Assembly (NCBI GenBank): GCA_902729315.2
Contig: LR746280.1
Span: forward strand, 1,604,501-1,668,500
From: Spirodela intermedia
Taxonomy: Eukaryota > Streptophyta > Magnoliopsida > Alismatales > Araceae
Reading direction: 5' to 3'
DNA: 64,000 bases
Position 1 is the first letter of the stretch, and every line of letters starts with the position of its first letter. Positions 1-13,407 of this stretch are shown here, one piece after another. The notes below the pieces were generated by a model. It saw nothing but the letters and a program-made list of their open reading frames with translations, did not search any database and had not been told where the DNA came from. The position numbers and the translations under genes are program-made.

Positions 1-284
1 GGGGTTTCTTACATCTTACCAAAATCATGGTAGGGTTTCTTACGTCTTACCAAAATCATCCACTGTAAACCGTGTTTCTGGTAAAGGATTTGGGGACAGG
101 GAAAGAGAAAGGCTCCCTGCAAAATCCCTGGCCATGTCCGTCGTTAATGCTTCTCAGAGCAATCCACCATTTCTGCTAGGACGAAGCTGCCGCTCGTTCA
201 TCGTAGTTTCTCGGTCTGGTCACTAAGCTTTCAAGAAAATTGTTCAGAAGAAAGCTCCAATCTCCACATGAATCCATTTTACAG

Positions 285-1420
285 GTCAGGAGGACTACAA
301 CAGGCTCAGGCCTCTCAGCTACAGAGGAGCAGATGTCTTCCTGTTAGCCTTTTCACTCGTCAGCAGGCCCAGCTATGAAAACATCTCCAAGAAGGTTTCA
401 CGTCCTGAATCCCCTTCTAGACCTGGTTTCTTCCCTCTGATGCCACCCGCTGGTTTCCATCTCCTGTTGCAGTGGGTCCATGAACTGAGGCACTATGCAC
501 CGTCTGTACCTGTTGTGCTCGTGGGAACAAAGCAAGGTAGCCTCCGATGTTGATCTCATAATCTCCATATTATTCAGGGAATGATACCGTCAAGTTCAAT
601 AAACAGAGGTTATCTAGAATATCTGCGTCATGCTGGCTGGCGTTAGGGGATAATATCATTCATCGAACATTATTTTAGATGGCAGTATAAAGTTTTTGAT
701 GTAGTCTGTAAATAATTTTTCCATGACGATGTTCCTCATCATTCTTCTGCTTCGATTGGGTCCTGCAGATTTGCGGGACGACGAGCAGTTCTTGGTCGAC
801 CACCCTGGTGCAACTCCCATCACTACTGCCCAAGTAAAACCTCTAACACAGGAGAAATCACAGGATATCCAGGAATTCATATCTGTTCCTGATCATTTTA
901 CTTCTCTTTTCTTTTTTAATCGAGCCAGGGGGAGGAACTGAGGAGGCTGATTGGCGCCGCTGCCTACATAGAATGCAGTGCCAAGACTCAGCAGGTATGC
1001 TCAGATGAAATCACCAGTTTACAACGAATCTTTTGATTATTTCACTCAGTTATTTTCTTGGGCATCGGAGTAGAGAAATTATCTCATGGGTTGCCATTGT
1101 TCTCCTGCTAATTGGCAGAAACAAAACCCTTGTAGAATCACAGCCGGTAGCTATCATATCCCATGTATTCTCGCTCCTACTGTGGCTATAAACATGTTCA
1201 TGTGGGATTCAGCTGGCGTCTCAGATCAGACGACCAAATCATCTTAGATCTAAATTATCTGAAGTTCAGAAAATAATGAATGCCCCCTCGCCTGCTTTTT
1301 TTTTTTGTTTTCTCGTTGCAGAATGTGAAGGCGGTGTTCGATGCTGCCATCAGGGTGGTGCTGCAGCCACTGAAAACAAAGAGAAGGAAGCGGAAGCAGA
1401 GATCCTGTATATTTCTGTAA
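285..1420 (+). CDS. ROP/RAC-type small GTPase, 3' part (five exons; 5' exons lie outside the window)
   Basis: Plant Rho-family switch acting at the plasma membrane in polarity and signalling. Visible exons: 285-394, 473-536, 769-833, 929-994 and 1322-1420, all with GT-AG borders and compatible phases. They encode [18 protein letters not shown], then LVGTKQDLRDD (G4 nucleotide motif TKxD), [29 protein letters not shown] (G5 motif) and a polybasic tail [11 protein letters not shown] ending CIFL. This order and these motifs are diagnostic of ROPs. The CaaL ending with a basic stretch is the type-I ROP arrangement, expected to be geranylgeranylated. The P-loop, switch I and the start of switch II are missing because the first codon seen follows the G3 glycine; positions 1-284 are intron. 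About 134 residues are visible, consistent with the C-terminal two thirds of a roughly 200-residue ROP. No frame damage is seen. Confidence 0.93.
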
Positions 1421-2020
1421 GCTCGGGGGGGTCCAGACTGGCATCGTATCGAGCTGCCGGCGACTTCTTCCCTCTTGCGCCCCTCAAATCGAGACGCTTA
1501 TTGATATCTATTCTGAGATATATATATATAGAATGATCTGAGTAGGCCCTCTGCACCGTGTTTCCTCTTCGTTCGCTTTACACAGATGGGGAGGAGGGAG
1601 GAGGAATTAGATTCTCACCGGAGCATTCGTTGGCCTCCACGTGGTGGATTTCTGTTGCCTCAAAACCCATGAGTGGGCCCTTCTTTCTAAGTTTCTCTCT
1701 GTAAACCTTAACAGCATCAATGGGCTTGCTCAAAGTAGCCCAGTCCTCCCCACAGTGATCAGCCTGGATTCGTAAATGTTGCTAAGAATGGCCTTCCTCC
1801 ATCTGTGCTGACGAAAGCTCAGAGCCGATCATCTACTTATCGCTGCTCCATGAATGGGCCTCATTGGGGGCCATCTTTGGGCATAAAATTGTAGTCTTTT
1901 TCAACTGGGCGCTGTGGCCCGGCTGCGGCCGAGGTAACCCTTAGATCCCCTGCTGTCGCCCGCGAGTGTATTTAAGCCTCGGCCTGCGTAGTCGGGGAGG
2001 ACGGGGAGCTCAGAGAGAAA
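1421..2020 (+). promoter_or_regulatory. ROP 3' end and BipA-like gene promoter interval
   Basis: A 600-bp intergenic stretch. It must hold the ROP 3' UTR on the left and the promoter and 5' UTR of the next gene on the right. A TATA-like string (TATTTAAG) lies near 1969-1976, about 45 bases before the start codon, and GGGCC-containing site-II-like motifs occur near 1675 and 1857. No other coding feature is visible. The regulatory reading is inference from position and motif only. Confidence 0.4.
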
Positions 2021-5000
2021 ATGGCGGGTTCGCTGCTGCGCAGCCTTTGGCCTGCCGGCCGGAGGGCTCTTACCGTAGCCTCCTCCTCTGGGAATGTCAA
2101 GGCGGCGCCGCCCCCTAGGACGGTGGTTTCTCTTGCGTCCTCTCTCGTGTGCCGCCGCTTTGCCACCGCCGCTGCGTCCCCCGCGGCCGCGGCAGCGGCG
2201 TTGGACCCCAGCCGGCTGAGGAACGTGGCGGTGATTGCTCACGTTGACCACGGGAAGACGACTCTCATGGACCGGCTTCTCCGACAGTGTGGAGCCGACA
2301 TCCCGCACGAGCGGGCGATGGACTCGATCAATCTCGAGCGCGAGCGCGGGATCACCATCGCTTCCAAAGTCGGACAAGCTTAAGCCCGAGCTTGATTTCT
2401 GTCCCTGTATGTAAAAATGCCTCAGGTTTTCTGCTCGACTGCCTTTCACTCTCTGTGTGGATTCAGGTGACTTCCATCTCCTGGAAGGAGAGTGAGCTGA
2501 ACATGGTGGATACGCCGGGACACGCTGATTTCGGCGGAGAAGTGCGTAGTCTTCTACGTGACGGATATCTGTCTGAAATTTGCTATCGTCAGTAAGATGG
2601 GTAATTCATTTATCTGCTCTGGAACAGGTCGAACGGGTCGTTGGGATGGTGGAGGGAGCTATCCTGGTGGTAGACGCCGGGGAGGGCCCTCTTGCGCAGA
2701 CGAAGTTTGTTCTGGCTAAAGCGTTGAAGTATGGACTGCGCCCCATACTGCTGCTTAATAAAGTCGATCGCCCTTCAGGTGCGCCTTTCTTGTAGCTGAT
2801 TCTTGAATGTGATATTTTGGTGCAGTTGACTTCTTTGCGGTGAACTGGTAAGACTTTGGTGGACACGTTGCTTGAAAAAGTAAGAAGCGCTGATGAGTCA
2901 GAATCAATAGAAAGACGAGATCATGTCCTATGCCCATATTAAATGGACCAGTGCTTCCTGAAAGAAGTATGCGACCGGGGGGGGGGGGGGGGGGGCACCG
3001 CTTTTCTGTTGGCTTTTATTCATAGTGCAATTGCATTGAACAATTGCAAGACAGTTTTTACTTGTAGTAATAAAGTCAAACGTGGATGCCGAATTAATGT
3101 AGCAAAAAGAAATACCAGCCTCTTGGGACAGGATGGATGGAGGCAGATTGAGTCAGTTGTTTGTCTGTTGGAATTTAAGAGAAATGCGTTCAATATCAAT
3201 AAGGGCAAAGTAAAAGAGGTAGAAATCATGAAAATGCCTGATATTCTGATATATTCAGACGAATAAATACTGGTTTTTCGGAAAAAACGTGGATTAACTT
3301 TATCATATTGTCAATAATAAGCTCCAAGGCATTTTGGGTACCTACAAGCATTCTCTAAGGTCTGAAGTATGTCAGCTCCTTGAGTCAGCTCCTTACATCT
3401 TTAATAAGGAAGCATTCTTACATCTTTAACTTCTATCTTCTGAAGGATATTTTGAGTCAGCTCCTTGTTCTCCACTTGCATTAAGGTCAGGGTGAAGTGT
3501 ATTGTAAATCTAAAAATAAATAGTCATAAGAATAATCTAATTTTGGGATGGAATGCATCTGAAATACGTTTAACTCCAGAATCTTGGAAAAAGATACTAA
3601 TTATGGCGTTATGTTCTTGAGTTTTGCCAATTCTTCTGTGTCATTTATCAAATGCTAAGCTGATGGGAATAGAGAGCCAGTTTTTGTCTGTTCGTGAATG
3701 AATATTGTTTTTAGTGAAGGGGAAGGGAGTATGAGGAGCAAGTCTGAGAAATTTGGTTCGTTTCATTTTGGTTATTTACCTGACTTAATTTTATGTTTTT
3801 TTATAAGTTCACCCATGGGTTTAATGCCATATCCTTTTTTTGTAAGGAACTATGTAGATGCACTCTTTTTGGTCATGTTCCTTAATAACTAGGGATCTAT
3901 ATATGGACATATGAAAAAAAAAAGAGAAAGAATGGATCCTATGGATAACTAGTTTTTTGTTGAGAAACAGGCATACTTTGCAATCAGTAGAAAGGTACTG
4001 AGTCGGTTTGTTGGCTCATAGCCTTTGGCGTCTGCTTAGTTTGTTGAGACAAACTGGTTACTGTAACAAATTTAAATGGGAATAAATAGAAACTTTTGAT
4101 ATTTAGTGATTTCTCGAATTTGAATTTTCGAGTTTCATATTCATAATCTTATTTATGAATTCCGTCACCTTAAGAACATTTTTGTGCAGTTTCTGAAGAA
4201 ACCTGTAATGAGGTTGAGAGCCTGGTATTTGATCTTTTTGCAAATCTTGGCGCCACAGGTAACCTGTTTATGCACTGACATTTATTCTTTGGCTTGTTTC
4301 TCTGGTGCATCATTTTTAAAGCTTCACAATTTTAAAACTTGTTCCTATTTGCAGAGGAACAGCTAGATTTTCCAGTTCTTTATGCTTCTGCCAAGGAAGG
4401 CTGGGCTTCTCTAACATTCACAAAAAGCCCTGATGATGGTGAAAAGAATATGTCGGCTCTTCTTGATGCCATTATAAAGCACGTTCCCGCCCCATCTGCA
4501 AGCCTCGAATCTCCATTTCAGATGCTGGTTAGTATGGGATTTTAGATATGCCTGCAATGTATTCATGTTTTGCCAATCATCATGAAATTTACGCTTCTTC
4601 CTTTAGTTCTTAGTTATCGAGCTCTTGTCTACTCATCTTTTTGTAGACGTTTCAGAATGGTCTGTTGAGCCCTCCTTGAGAATTTTTTCTATACCTATTT
4701 GTGTATTTTATTTAGATGGCAGTTATTGGAATCAGGAGACATGTATGTAGACTAGGCATTGATCAGAAGGTAAAGCTTTGCATGGACAGGATAGTCTTTT
4801 TACGGAAAGTGCAATCTAGGATCTTGAGCTTTTTACGGAAAACCGTTGGTTTGCTGCCTTCTGACTTTAGATTTCCCGAGCAACCGGTTGTTATCTCTCA
4901 TATTAGTTTAATGTTTTCATTATAATGAAACTTGTACAAAACTACACTGGAGCTTTGGTCGGATCTACAATCATGGACTAACTTTTCTGTTCTTTGACAT

Positions 5001-8000
5001 TTGAGGAGACTAAAAATTTGATTTGTAATTTTTTGACTTTTTCTTTTATGCTGGAAAAGTGAGTATGTAAGATTCACTGCCGATTTTCTTTCTATGGTTG
5101 ACGAATGTTTCTTTTTTTATGGGGGCCATCATTTTTGGGTGCACAAACTTGTGTAAATCTTTGGAGTTCATGAAGATTGTTCTGTATTTTTTGGTTTTTA
5201 TTTTGAATCGACAGGCATTGAGATACACCTAATTCTTAATCAGCATCATCATCACTGACAATCTTTTCGTGGGGGCATGCATCATATTTCTTATTTATGT
5301 GGACGTTCGAAATATGCACTCCAGTTTTTTGTAGGTTTCTATGATGGAGCGCGACTTTTATCTTGGACGAATACTGACTGGCCGAATTTTCTCTGGGGTT
5401 ATTCAAATTGGAGACAGAATACACGCACTACGTAACACTGATAAAGGAACTGAGAAGATTGAGGAAGGAAAGGTCATTGCAAATAAATATGTGTATCTAT
5501 AACCTTAATGTAGACATGCATTCTAGCAATATGAGTTCTTTGTTTCCTCAAATGTGTGAAACTCATCCACCATGGCTGCTTCTGTAGATTACGAAGCTTA
5601 TGAAGAAGAAGGGCACATCGATGATAATGATCGATAGTGCTGGAGCTGGTGACATTATCTCAATGGCTGGGTTAGCAAGTCCATCAATTGGTCACACAGT
5701 AGCAAATGTAGACGTATGTTTCTTTCCAACATTTTCCTTTGGCATGTTTTATTCTTTTATTCATGGCCTGACCAAAACTAGTCCTCTATTATTCTGTTTC
5801 GTTTGTTTTGGATTCACCTTTTATGGTGGCCATACTGTCAGTGTGAATGTTTGGCCACACTGAAAATTTGTCAATAAAATATTTCCAACTTTACTGGGAA
5901 TTCTCGCTCAGGTTTTCTACGGCTCATCACATCAGTTTCTCAATTTTTTCTTTCTCCATCATGTTGTCAGTTTAAGGAACTCTGCTTCATACATGTGGAT
6001 TTATTAGCTTTATTTTGGCAATGTGGTTGTTTTTTTTTATGATTTTGGAGTACTCGCAGTGAATTGCGATTTTTTTGTGAATTAGTCTGCTCCTGGCTGT
6101 ATTTAGCTTTGTGCATTTTTTTCATTTGACATTAAATTTTGACTACAGACTTGTTACTTCTCTCTGTGTATTCTGAAAGTGTAATCACAAGGAGGATTCT
6201 CGCAGAAAAGTTCGTACGGGCATTCTTTTTAGTGTCTTGAAACCGTGTTGCTTATCGTAATTGTTTATAGATCTATCGTTCTGCATATTTGTGAAATGTT
6301 TTCCTATTTAACTGCAGTCTATCAAACCGTAATCTCAATCAGCATGTCTATATGAAAAACATTCAAATATTGAACAAAAAAAATGTGATGTCGTTTTCCC
6401 TCGTTTCGAATCACCATTAAGTAGTTTTAATGCCTAGTGATGATCACTGCAGGTTATGACTCCTCTGCCAACTGTTGAGCTCGACCCACCAACCATTTCC
6501 ATGACCTTTGGTGTAAACGATTCTCCTTTGGCCGGCCGTGATGGAAGTCATGTAAGTAGAGTTTTCCTGTTAATAAAACTTATATCTTTGAATTTTTTAT
6601 TGCTGACTTCATTCTGTCATTCTCATGAATGCCAAGATCTTGGTTCTGCATTTAATGTCTTGGTCAGTGGTTTTGATGCCTGAATATGCCTGAAAATCTA
6701 TGCAGTAGTCGAGCTACTTTTTTCTCTTGAAAATTACTCCAAGAACCTTATAATTGGGCTAGTTCACATTAACACAATGATGGTTGGACCTTTCTCATGA
6801 AGGACTAAAGTGGAGCGTTTCCCCACCTTGACTTTTAGGTATTGCATCTCCTTGAAGAAAAAATACTTATCTATTGTACAATCTCATCATTGATCAGAGT
6901 GAAGGCCCATTGAAAACATATACTCTAGATTTGAAAGTGACTGTAATTCTTCAAAAACTAACTCTGGATACTTCCTTGTGATGATGTCTGCATGGCACAC
7001 TGTCATGCAACGTGCCTTATGCTCTTCCACAGTTAAATTAGTCTACCTTTAGAGTTCACGTCCTTCTATTTTTATTTGAAACAATCTCTATCTTGGGTTT
7101 TCCCTGGAAAACCGTGTACGTACATGGTCCATGCCTTCATTTTTTTTATAATTAAAGTATCCATTGTTACTCCTGGAGTATCTCCTCCCCATATTCTTTT
7201 GTTTTTTTTTAATCTGAGAGTTAGATGTCATTTTTCTGTGGTAATCAAAGTCTCCTCCGAAAAGTCTTCCTATTATATCTCTGTCTTGGAGTTGCTTACA
7301 TGGAGGGTCTTTTATTTAGAATTCTTCAGACTTTCTATCTCCTTCTTGAAAATCTGACTGTTCGTTAGAGAATTCTTGAAAGGCTTTTGTTCGAGTACAC
7401 TGTTGACATAATTGTTCTTTTCTCTAATCTTTTCCCGCCTCTTTCACATTGACTCCATATGTCAAATAAATCCTGTAACTCCATATTGTGGAGTTGGTCA
7501 TTGCTTTTAGTGTTCCGTAGCATAGCGATTTATCATTCATTCCACCTTGTCTCTTAGAGGATTTGGTGGATGTAGTTCTTATTTAGCCATGGTCTTTAAT
7601 GATACTGCTAATGTGCAGTTAACCGGAGGAAAAATAGGTGACCGTCTGATGGCAGAAGCAGAAACAAATCTCGCCATAAACGTGCTTCCTGGGCTGCTAT
7701 CAGATTCTTATGAAGTGCAAGGAAGAGGGGAACTACAATTAGGTCTAATTCTTATCACCTCGATGTTTTTTGAAATGTTTCATGGAAAGCCAGCACACAA
7801 TTTCGAGGATAACCATTTTTTGTGTTGTAATTCATCACTGTCATTTTTTATGCAGCAATTGAACCTTTGATAACAACTTATTTAAACGATCATTCCTTTC
7901 GGATCCACAGGTATCTTAATTGAGAACATGAGACGCGAAGGTTTTGAACTCTCCGTATCACCTCCAAGGGTTATGTGAGTTGCCTTGTAAATCTACTTAA

Positions 8001-11000
8001 TGTCTTTTCTATATCGATTTATATTTTTTTTGTCTATGAAACGCACAAATGTCAATTTAGACAATATGAAGTATGTACGCCTATTCCATAGGAAATTATG
8101 AAAAAGCGCACTTCCTCCAGTGAAATCATTTTGATCCTCGAAATCATGGTGACCATGGTGGTTGGATTTCTTGTAAAATAATGAGACAAATCGTTGGTGT
8201 TGATTGTGAAGGGGAAGGTTTGATGTCCTCAATGAGGGCGTGGCCAAGCCAGGACTGGCATTCCAATGGATCCGCAATTATTCAATTTGCGCAACTTGAA
8301 CTTTCTGAATGCCATGAGGATGTTATTTTTGAAAAAAGAGCCCTTAATCTGTCAAAATTTCCTCTGAAATCATCAGCAATAAGCTTGACCAAGCAAAGAG
8401 GTGTGGAATTGAAACACGGGGGATGTGTTAGTTCTTGGGCGAGAAATGGTAACTCCGGGAGGAAATGACAAAATAACGCCACCATTTGGGTTGGTTTCCA
8501 CTACGTTATCTAAGTGTGCGGCGAAATCCAATATGGGATCCAGTATCATGATCTTTTAGACTTTTGGAATATCTGAAGCGAAATGGTGGATTAGATAAGA
8601 GCTAGCTTACCTTCTAATAAGCCAATGAGCTATATGGGTACATCATTGTCATCCATGAACTAAGTCGCTTTCTGAAACTGAGTTACGTAGAATACGCAAT
8701 AGAGGCAATGTGTCAATTAATTGGAAAATATGGGGCAGCAGAACCTTGCTTGACAAATCATTTCCTGGGGCTGAAGGTGTGTCAATCAAGGCCATTCCAT
8801 GGCCAAAGATTAAAGATTGTTGAATACTGATGAATGAGAGGGTGTTGAGTTGTTTAAATCTTTATGTGGCTGATGTTATGGTGCTTTTATAGTAATGTAC
8901 TGACGCTCGCATATTCTGCCTATTTTGTGTAGTTGTTCCATTTGACCATTGAGTAGTCACATTAGTTTTTCTTGGTCGTTGATGTTTATTCTGACAGGTA
9001 TAAAACTGAGAAAGGTGTAAAGCTTGAACCTATAGAAGAAGTGACAATCGAGGTACTGCTTACTAGTGCTTTCCTCTTTTGTGGATTTTGAAAATCTTTT
9101 CCCTTTTCCCTGGCGAGTCAGACTTCATGAGCGTCGTTCTCTAGGTGAGTGAAGATCATGTGGGGCTGGTGATGGAGGCCCTTTCACATAGGCGTGCTGA
9201 AGTCCTTGATATGGGTCCTGTCCCAGGGAGTGTAGACAGGACAAGAATGTCTTTGACTTGCCCTTCCAGGTCGGTATTCTTCTCATTTTAACGCTTCATG
9301 TGGAATATCACCAGTTAAATTTATCATCTCGGGTCTGTAGCTTTTATTTAAATTCGATTTTCCTGTTTTACTCCACGACATAAAATGCATTTCATCCTTC
9401 ACAGCTACCGATTAGATTGCTTTGAATTTCTCTCTCATGCACAAGCCTATGCATAGGATTTCTGCGTAGCATTCTATGCTACTCTCTGTTATGTATAAAC
9501 TAATGAGCCTTTTTAGTGATTAATGATTCTTTTGTGTCATGGACACTCTCCCGCTTTCATAATCTATCCAATTTTTGTGTGGGATGGAATTGAGAACTGA
9601 CAGGGCATCATTTTTTGGTCTACAGGGGCTTAGTTGGTTATAGGAGTGTCTTTAGCAGTGATACACGTGGTACTGGATTTATGCATCGTGCCTTCCTAAG
9701 TATGTATCTTCTGTGCCAACTACTTTCCAGTTTTTTTTTTTTTTGTGTGCAATTTTGAGAGTTATATCCTGCTCTAGAAAGCATTATCTCTACTGGGTTA
9801 TGCTCTTCTGAGATGCTAATGAACAAAAAATCAGGTAGGTTTCTCCATCTTTAAGAAAGTGGTCTAGTAACTTGGGGTGTCTGGAAAGTAGGAATACTGT
9901 TTGAGTTCTTTTGTCTGAGGCTTGATCCATGCGTCTGGCTCTTCTGCCAAGAGCTGTTGGTGCATGTTAGGAATCAGACTACTTCTCTGCTATGGCTACT
10001 GTTTTTGGCTGGTGGAATACTTCCACGGATGCATTTATACGAATACCTCTGCCTTTTTGTTTCGTCCAGTGGGCCAATGTTATCTATGCGAGCTAAATCT
10101 CTTTCTATTCCTTTTATAGCTTATGCAAAATACCGTGGCCCTCTCGGAAATGTCAGGAAGGGCGTCCTGGTATGATTTCTTCCATATCTGGCTAATTTGG
10201 CACCTTATTTATTTAGCTAAGTTAGCCTGGATGAGCCAAAAATCTGGCTCTCTAGCTGAAATCGGCCCAGATTTGGACATCTCGAACGCTTATTTCTAGT
10301 ATGTTTACATCCGATGCAAAACCCACACAAAAAAGACCACTTTTTTTTTCCTCGGTCACCTTGAAATAATTCGCATCATCCTCTTAGATCAGATTTTTTT
10401 TCTGGCTGGCAGACGGCTCCTTTCCCGTTTGAATAGTTGAAACCTCGCAGGAGAAGCCTGCAAAACCCATTCTTGTTCTCGCTTTATTTGCTTAATTTTT
10501 TTGCTAGTGCAGGTCTCCGTGGGGAATGGGACGATCACCTCGCATGCCCTGATGAGCCTCGAAGCTCGCGGAACCCTCTTCGTGTCCCCTGGAATGGAGG
10601 TCCTCCCTTCTCCCTCGACTGTGGCTGCTCTCTGTTCCTTCCTCCTATCTCCACGCTCGAGCGACTCACTCGACTTCTTCTTCTTCTCGGAAGACCTACG
10701 AGGGCATGATCGTCGGCGAGCACTCCAGAGACTCCGATCTCGACGTGAGGAACCCTCTATCTCTCTCTCTCTCTCTCTCTCCATATCTGTCTTCACGACC
10801 TCTGCTGTGGTTTATCTGCTTAGATAAATCCCGTGCGGATGAAGGAGCTGACGAACGTGCGGGCCGCGTCGAAGGATGAGAACGTCCGGCTGTCCCCTCC
10901 CCGCCTGGTACGCCTCCTCTGCGCTCTCACACGTCTCTCTCTCTCTCTCTCTCGCACTCACCTTCTCGCCCGCGCGGCTCTGCAGATGACGCTGGAGGAG

Positions 11001-11198
11001 GCGATCGGCTACGTCGCCGCCGACGAACTCATCGAGGCAAGTGGCGCCGCCGAACTCGGATCCGCCGAAACCTGTTCTTTCCAACGCTGAAAGAGTTGCT
11101 TCTCCTCTCTGCAGGTTACCCCGAAGGTGATACGGCTGAGGAAGCGCCACCTCGACGCCAACAAGCGGAAGGCGGCGAGGAACAAGCCCAAGGATTGA
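2021..11198 (+). CDS. BipA/TypA-family translational GTPase, organelle-targeted (19 exons, 675 aa)
   Basis: Ribosome-associated GTPase of the EF-G/BipA superfamily. Exons: 2021-2368, 2467-2541, 2628-2778, 4190-4258, 4355-4527, 5335-5472, 5588-5713, 6453-6551, 7619-7742, 7911-7974, 8998-9052, 9145-9269, 9626-9699, 10120-10169, 10513-10599, 10694-10744, 10824-10907, 10986-11036, 11115-11198. They sum to 2028 nt, an intact frame. Residues 1-60 are Arg/Ser/Ala-rich without acidic residues until Asp62, a typical mitochondrial or plastid presequence. G1 AHVDHGKT is at 73-80, RGIT at 109-112, DTPGH at 131-135 and NKVD at 185-188. Domain II ([14 protein letters not shown]) and the BipA-specific C-terminal region ([46 protein letters not shown]) follow, ending [15 protein letters not shown]. 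It resembles the plant class of Arabidopsis At2g31060 more than the plastid TypA/SVR3 class (from memory). The intron after exon 18 starts with GC. The compartment is inferred. Confidence 0.92.
2977..2995 (+). repeat. Poly-G run of 19 bases
   Basis: Uninterrupted homopolymer of G inside intron 3 of the BipA-like gene. Such runs are prone to replication slippage and sequencing error, so its exact length is uncertain. Confidence 0.9.
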
Positions 11199-11565
11199 AG
11201 AAGCAGGTGGCCACCTTCCTTCGTTCGTGGCCAACCTGCTCTGCCGGAAGGCCAATTCCCTTTCTGGGTTCGCCATTTCCGTCTGTTTCAGAGCTCGTAG
11301 AAAGTGGGAAGGAGAAGGGGATGGGGCGGGTTTTCCACCTACCTCATTACGTTGGGATTGATGGTCGCCGGCCGCCCTTCTGCCCGTCTCGGAGACCGGC
11401 GGCATGGCCGGAACTGATCTTGGTTGGAAATAGCAGCCGTACTTCCCCCATTGAAATTGTTCTTAATGTCGAAGATCCGAGTCTTATGTCATATCTTTGA
11501 CTTCTGTCTCCGCTACATAGTTTTCAGGGACAAGGTGCAGGTGCAGGTGCTTATATATTCATCAG

Positions 11566-11576
11566 GAGAGAGAGAG

Positions 11577-11610
<34 letters not shown>
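11566..11610. repeat. (GA)n microsatellite
   Basis: Near-perfect dinucleotide repeat of about 45 bases with a single interruption (GC at about 11579-11580). Confidence 0.9.
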
Positions 11611-11613
<3 letters not shown>

Positions 11614-11778
11614 GTCGGTGCCATTATCGTCTTCCGCACTCGAGGGCGGAGTTTATACCACCACGATGACGAGCCCTGTGCCAGGCATGTTTGTCGGGAC
11701 GGGGCCATTCGGTTTGCCCAGGAAGCACAGACCCCTTCGCTTCCATGTCGGGATCTCACCGACACTGCGTCTGTAATT

Positions 11779-11856
11779 CCTCTCTCTCCCTCTCTCTCTC
11801 TCTCTCTCTATCTCTATTCCTCTCTCTCTCGCTTTCTCTCTCTGTGTCTCTCTCTG
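11779..11856. repeat. (CT)n-rich microsatellite, interrupted
   Basis: About 78 bases of CT repeats with several interruptions. It lies 170 bases from the GA tract at 11566 and could pair with it as an inverted dinucleotide repeat. Confidence 0.85.
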
Positions 11857-12956
11857 TGATCGTCTGGTTTCCATGATGCTGCGTTCTAATCGATCAACTT
11901 CGGGGTCATGTTGAATGATTCTCGCAGCAGAATCAGAAATTTCTACATTCGCGTCAGCTCTGCTGAAAAATATGACCATCTAATCAAAATAAAGTTGCAA
12001 TAATTTGAGATATTTTCAAATATCTCCATCTTTTATTGATAGATGGTTACGTCACTCGGGTCATGACATTGCCCGTCGGCAACGTTTAATCAGATAATTT
12101 AATAAGAACTTCACATTAAATTATTACGAAACAATTATCATTCCATCACCTTATTTCCGACCTAAACATAAATATGGTTGTAGGATTGGACCCCTCCCTT
12201 TATTTTTTTTCAGCAAATATGGGTCGTGGGCTTCTTTCCTCGCATGTATGGAGCTAAAAATTGCGAGCGGTCATGTTGATAATCAATCGGGTAGGGAAAA
12301 GCTTGGTCTTTTATTTCCGAATATGAGTCTATAAATCATGCCCTGTAATTTTTTTAAAGAAAAACGGCCCGACTCCACCCATATGAGAGTAAGTCTGTAT
12401 TGAGATTCCAAAAGCCCACTTCAATAAGTGAGGTATGAATGTTCCAAATAACCCACCCGTATGTCAATTTCTCTCTCTCTCTCTCTCTCTACCCTCTTCT
12501 TCTCTCTGGTTGGTGAGACTGGAAGCCTGAGCCGGGCTAAAATTGGGTAGGAGCCTGGACCAGCCCGGCCCGGGGCGCTGGGGTGTGATTAGTGCAATAA
12601 TAACCGGATGATGAAGCGAATAGGCCTGCTTTTTGGGGTCGGGAGGGCCGTTAAAGTGAGATCCCTCGAGTCAATCCAAGCTCACGTCAGCAAGGTCCGA
12701 AGTGGCCAAAACCCGCCATTATTGCCCACCACCGTTTCCCGATCGAGAACCCCTTCCTCACCCCCGACTTCTTCTTGACCTTGAAAACCCTAGCCCTCCA
12801 TTTACTCCTTCAACAACCTCACCCATTAGAATAATCCCTTCTTTATGGCTCCCATCCCCTCCTCCCTCTCATTCAATGCTCCTTCCCCTTCCTGCGGCCC
12901 ACGCAAACCCCCTGCCGAACCGGGAGCTCCCCGTGGGGCTCTGGCTCACAGAGACG

Positions 12957-12993
<37 letters not shown>
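12957..12993. repeat. (GA)n microsatellite upstream of WOX9-like gene
   Basis: Dinucleotide repeat about 415 bases before the WOX start codon. A second, less regular GA-rich block lies at about 13264-13316. Confidence 0.85.
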
Positions 12994-12997
<4 letters not shown>

Positions 12998-13407
12998 AGG
13001 GCTCGTGCAACTTCTAGAGCCGAGGGGAGCTCCAATAAAGGCTTCCCCGAGGCCGGTGGTTCTCCCTTGAGGGAATTCTGCTGTACTTCGACCAGCTGCC
13101 AAGATGACAACTCGAGTTTTAATACGAAGCTTAAGGAGGGTACGACTGTTGCGACCTCACCTGGCTCTCCCTCTTCCGTCTCCTCTCTCTGGCGTCACGT
13201 GTGTCGTTTTCTCTTAGATATCTGTTGTATTATAAGTCTAGGGCCCTCTGTCTTCCCAAGAGGGGGGAGAGAGAGAGAGGGAGAGAGAAGGGGGAGAGAA
13301 AGAGAGAGAGAGAGAAACTTCTCTCTTCTGGTTTCCTGCCCAGGTGGTTATAAACACCCCCCTGGTAGTCCTCTCTTGTTCCTCCCATCCTCATCACCAT
13401 CATCATC

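Larger units (their letters stand above)
11199..12700. other. Intergenic stretch between the BipA-like gene and WOX9-like gene
   Basis: Contains the presumed BipA-like 3' UTR, a (GA)n tract at 11566-11610, a CT-rich tract at 11779-11856, AT-rich sequence at about 11940-12400 and a CT tract at about 12471-12490. The open frames here consist of RERERE or SLSLSL runs derived from the microsatellites and are not genes. No other feature is visible. Confidence 0.7.
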
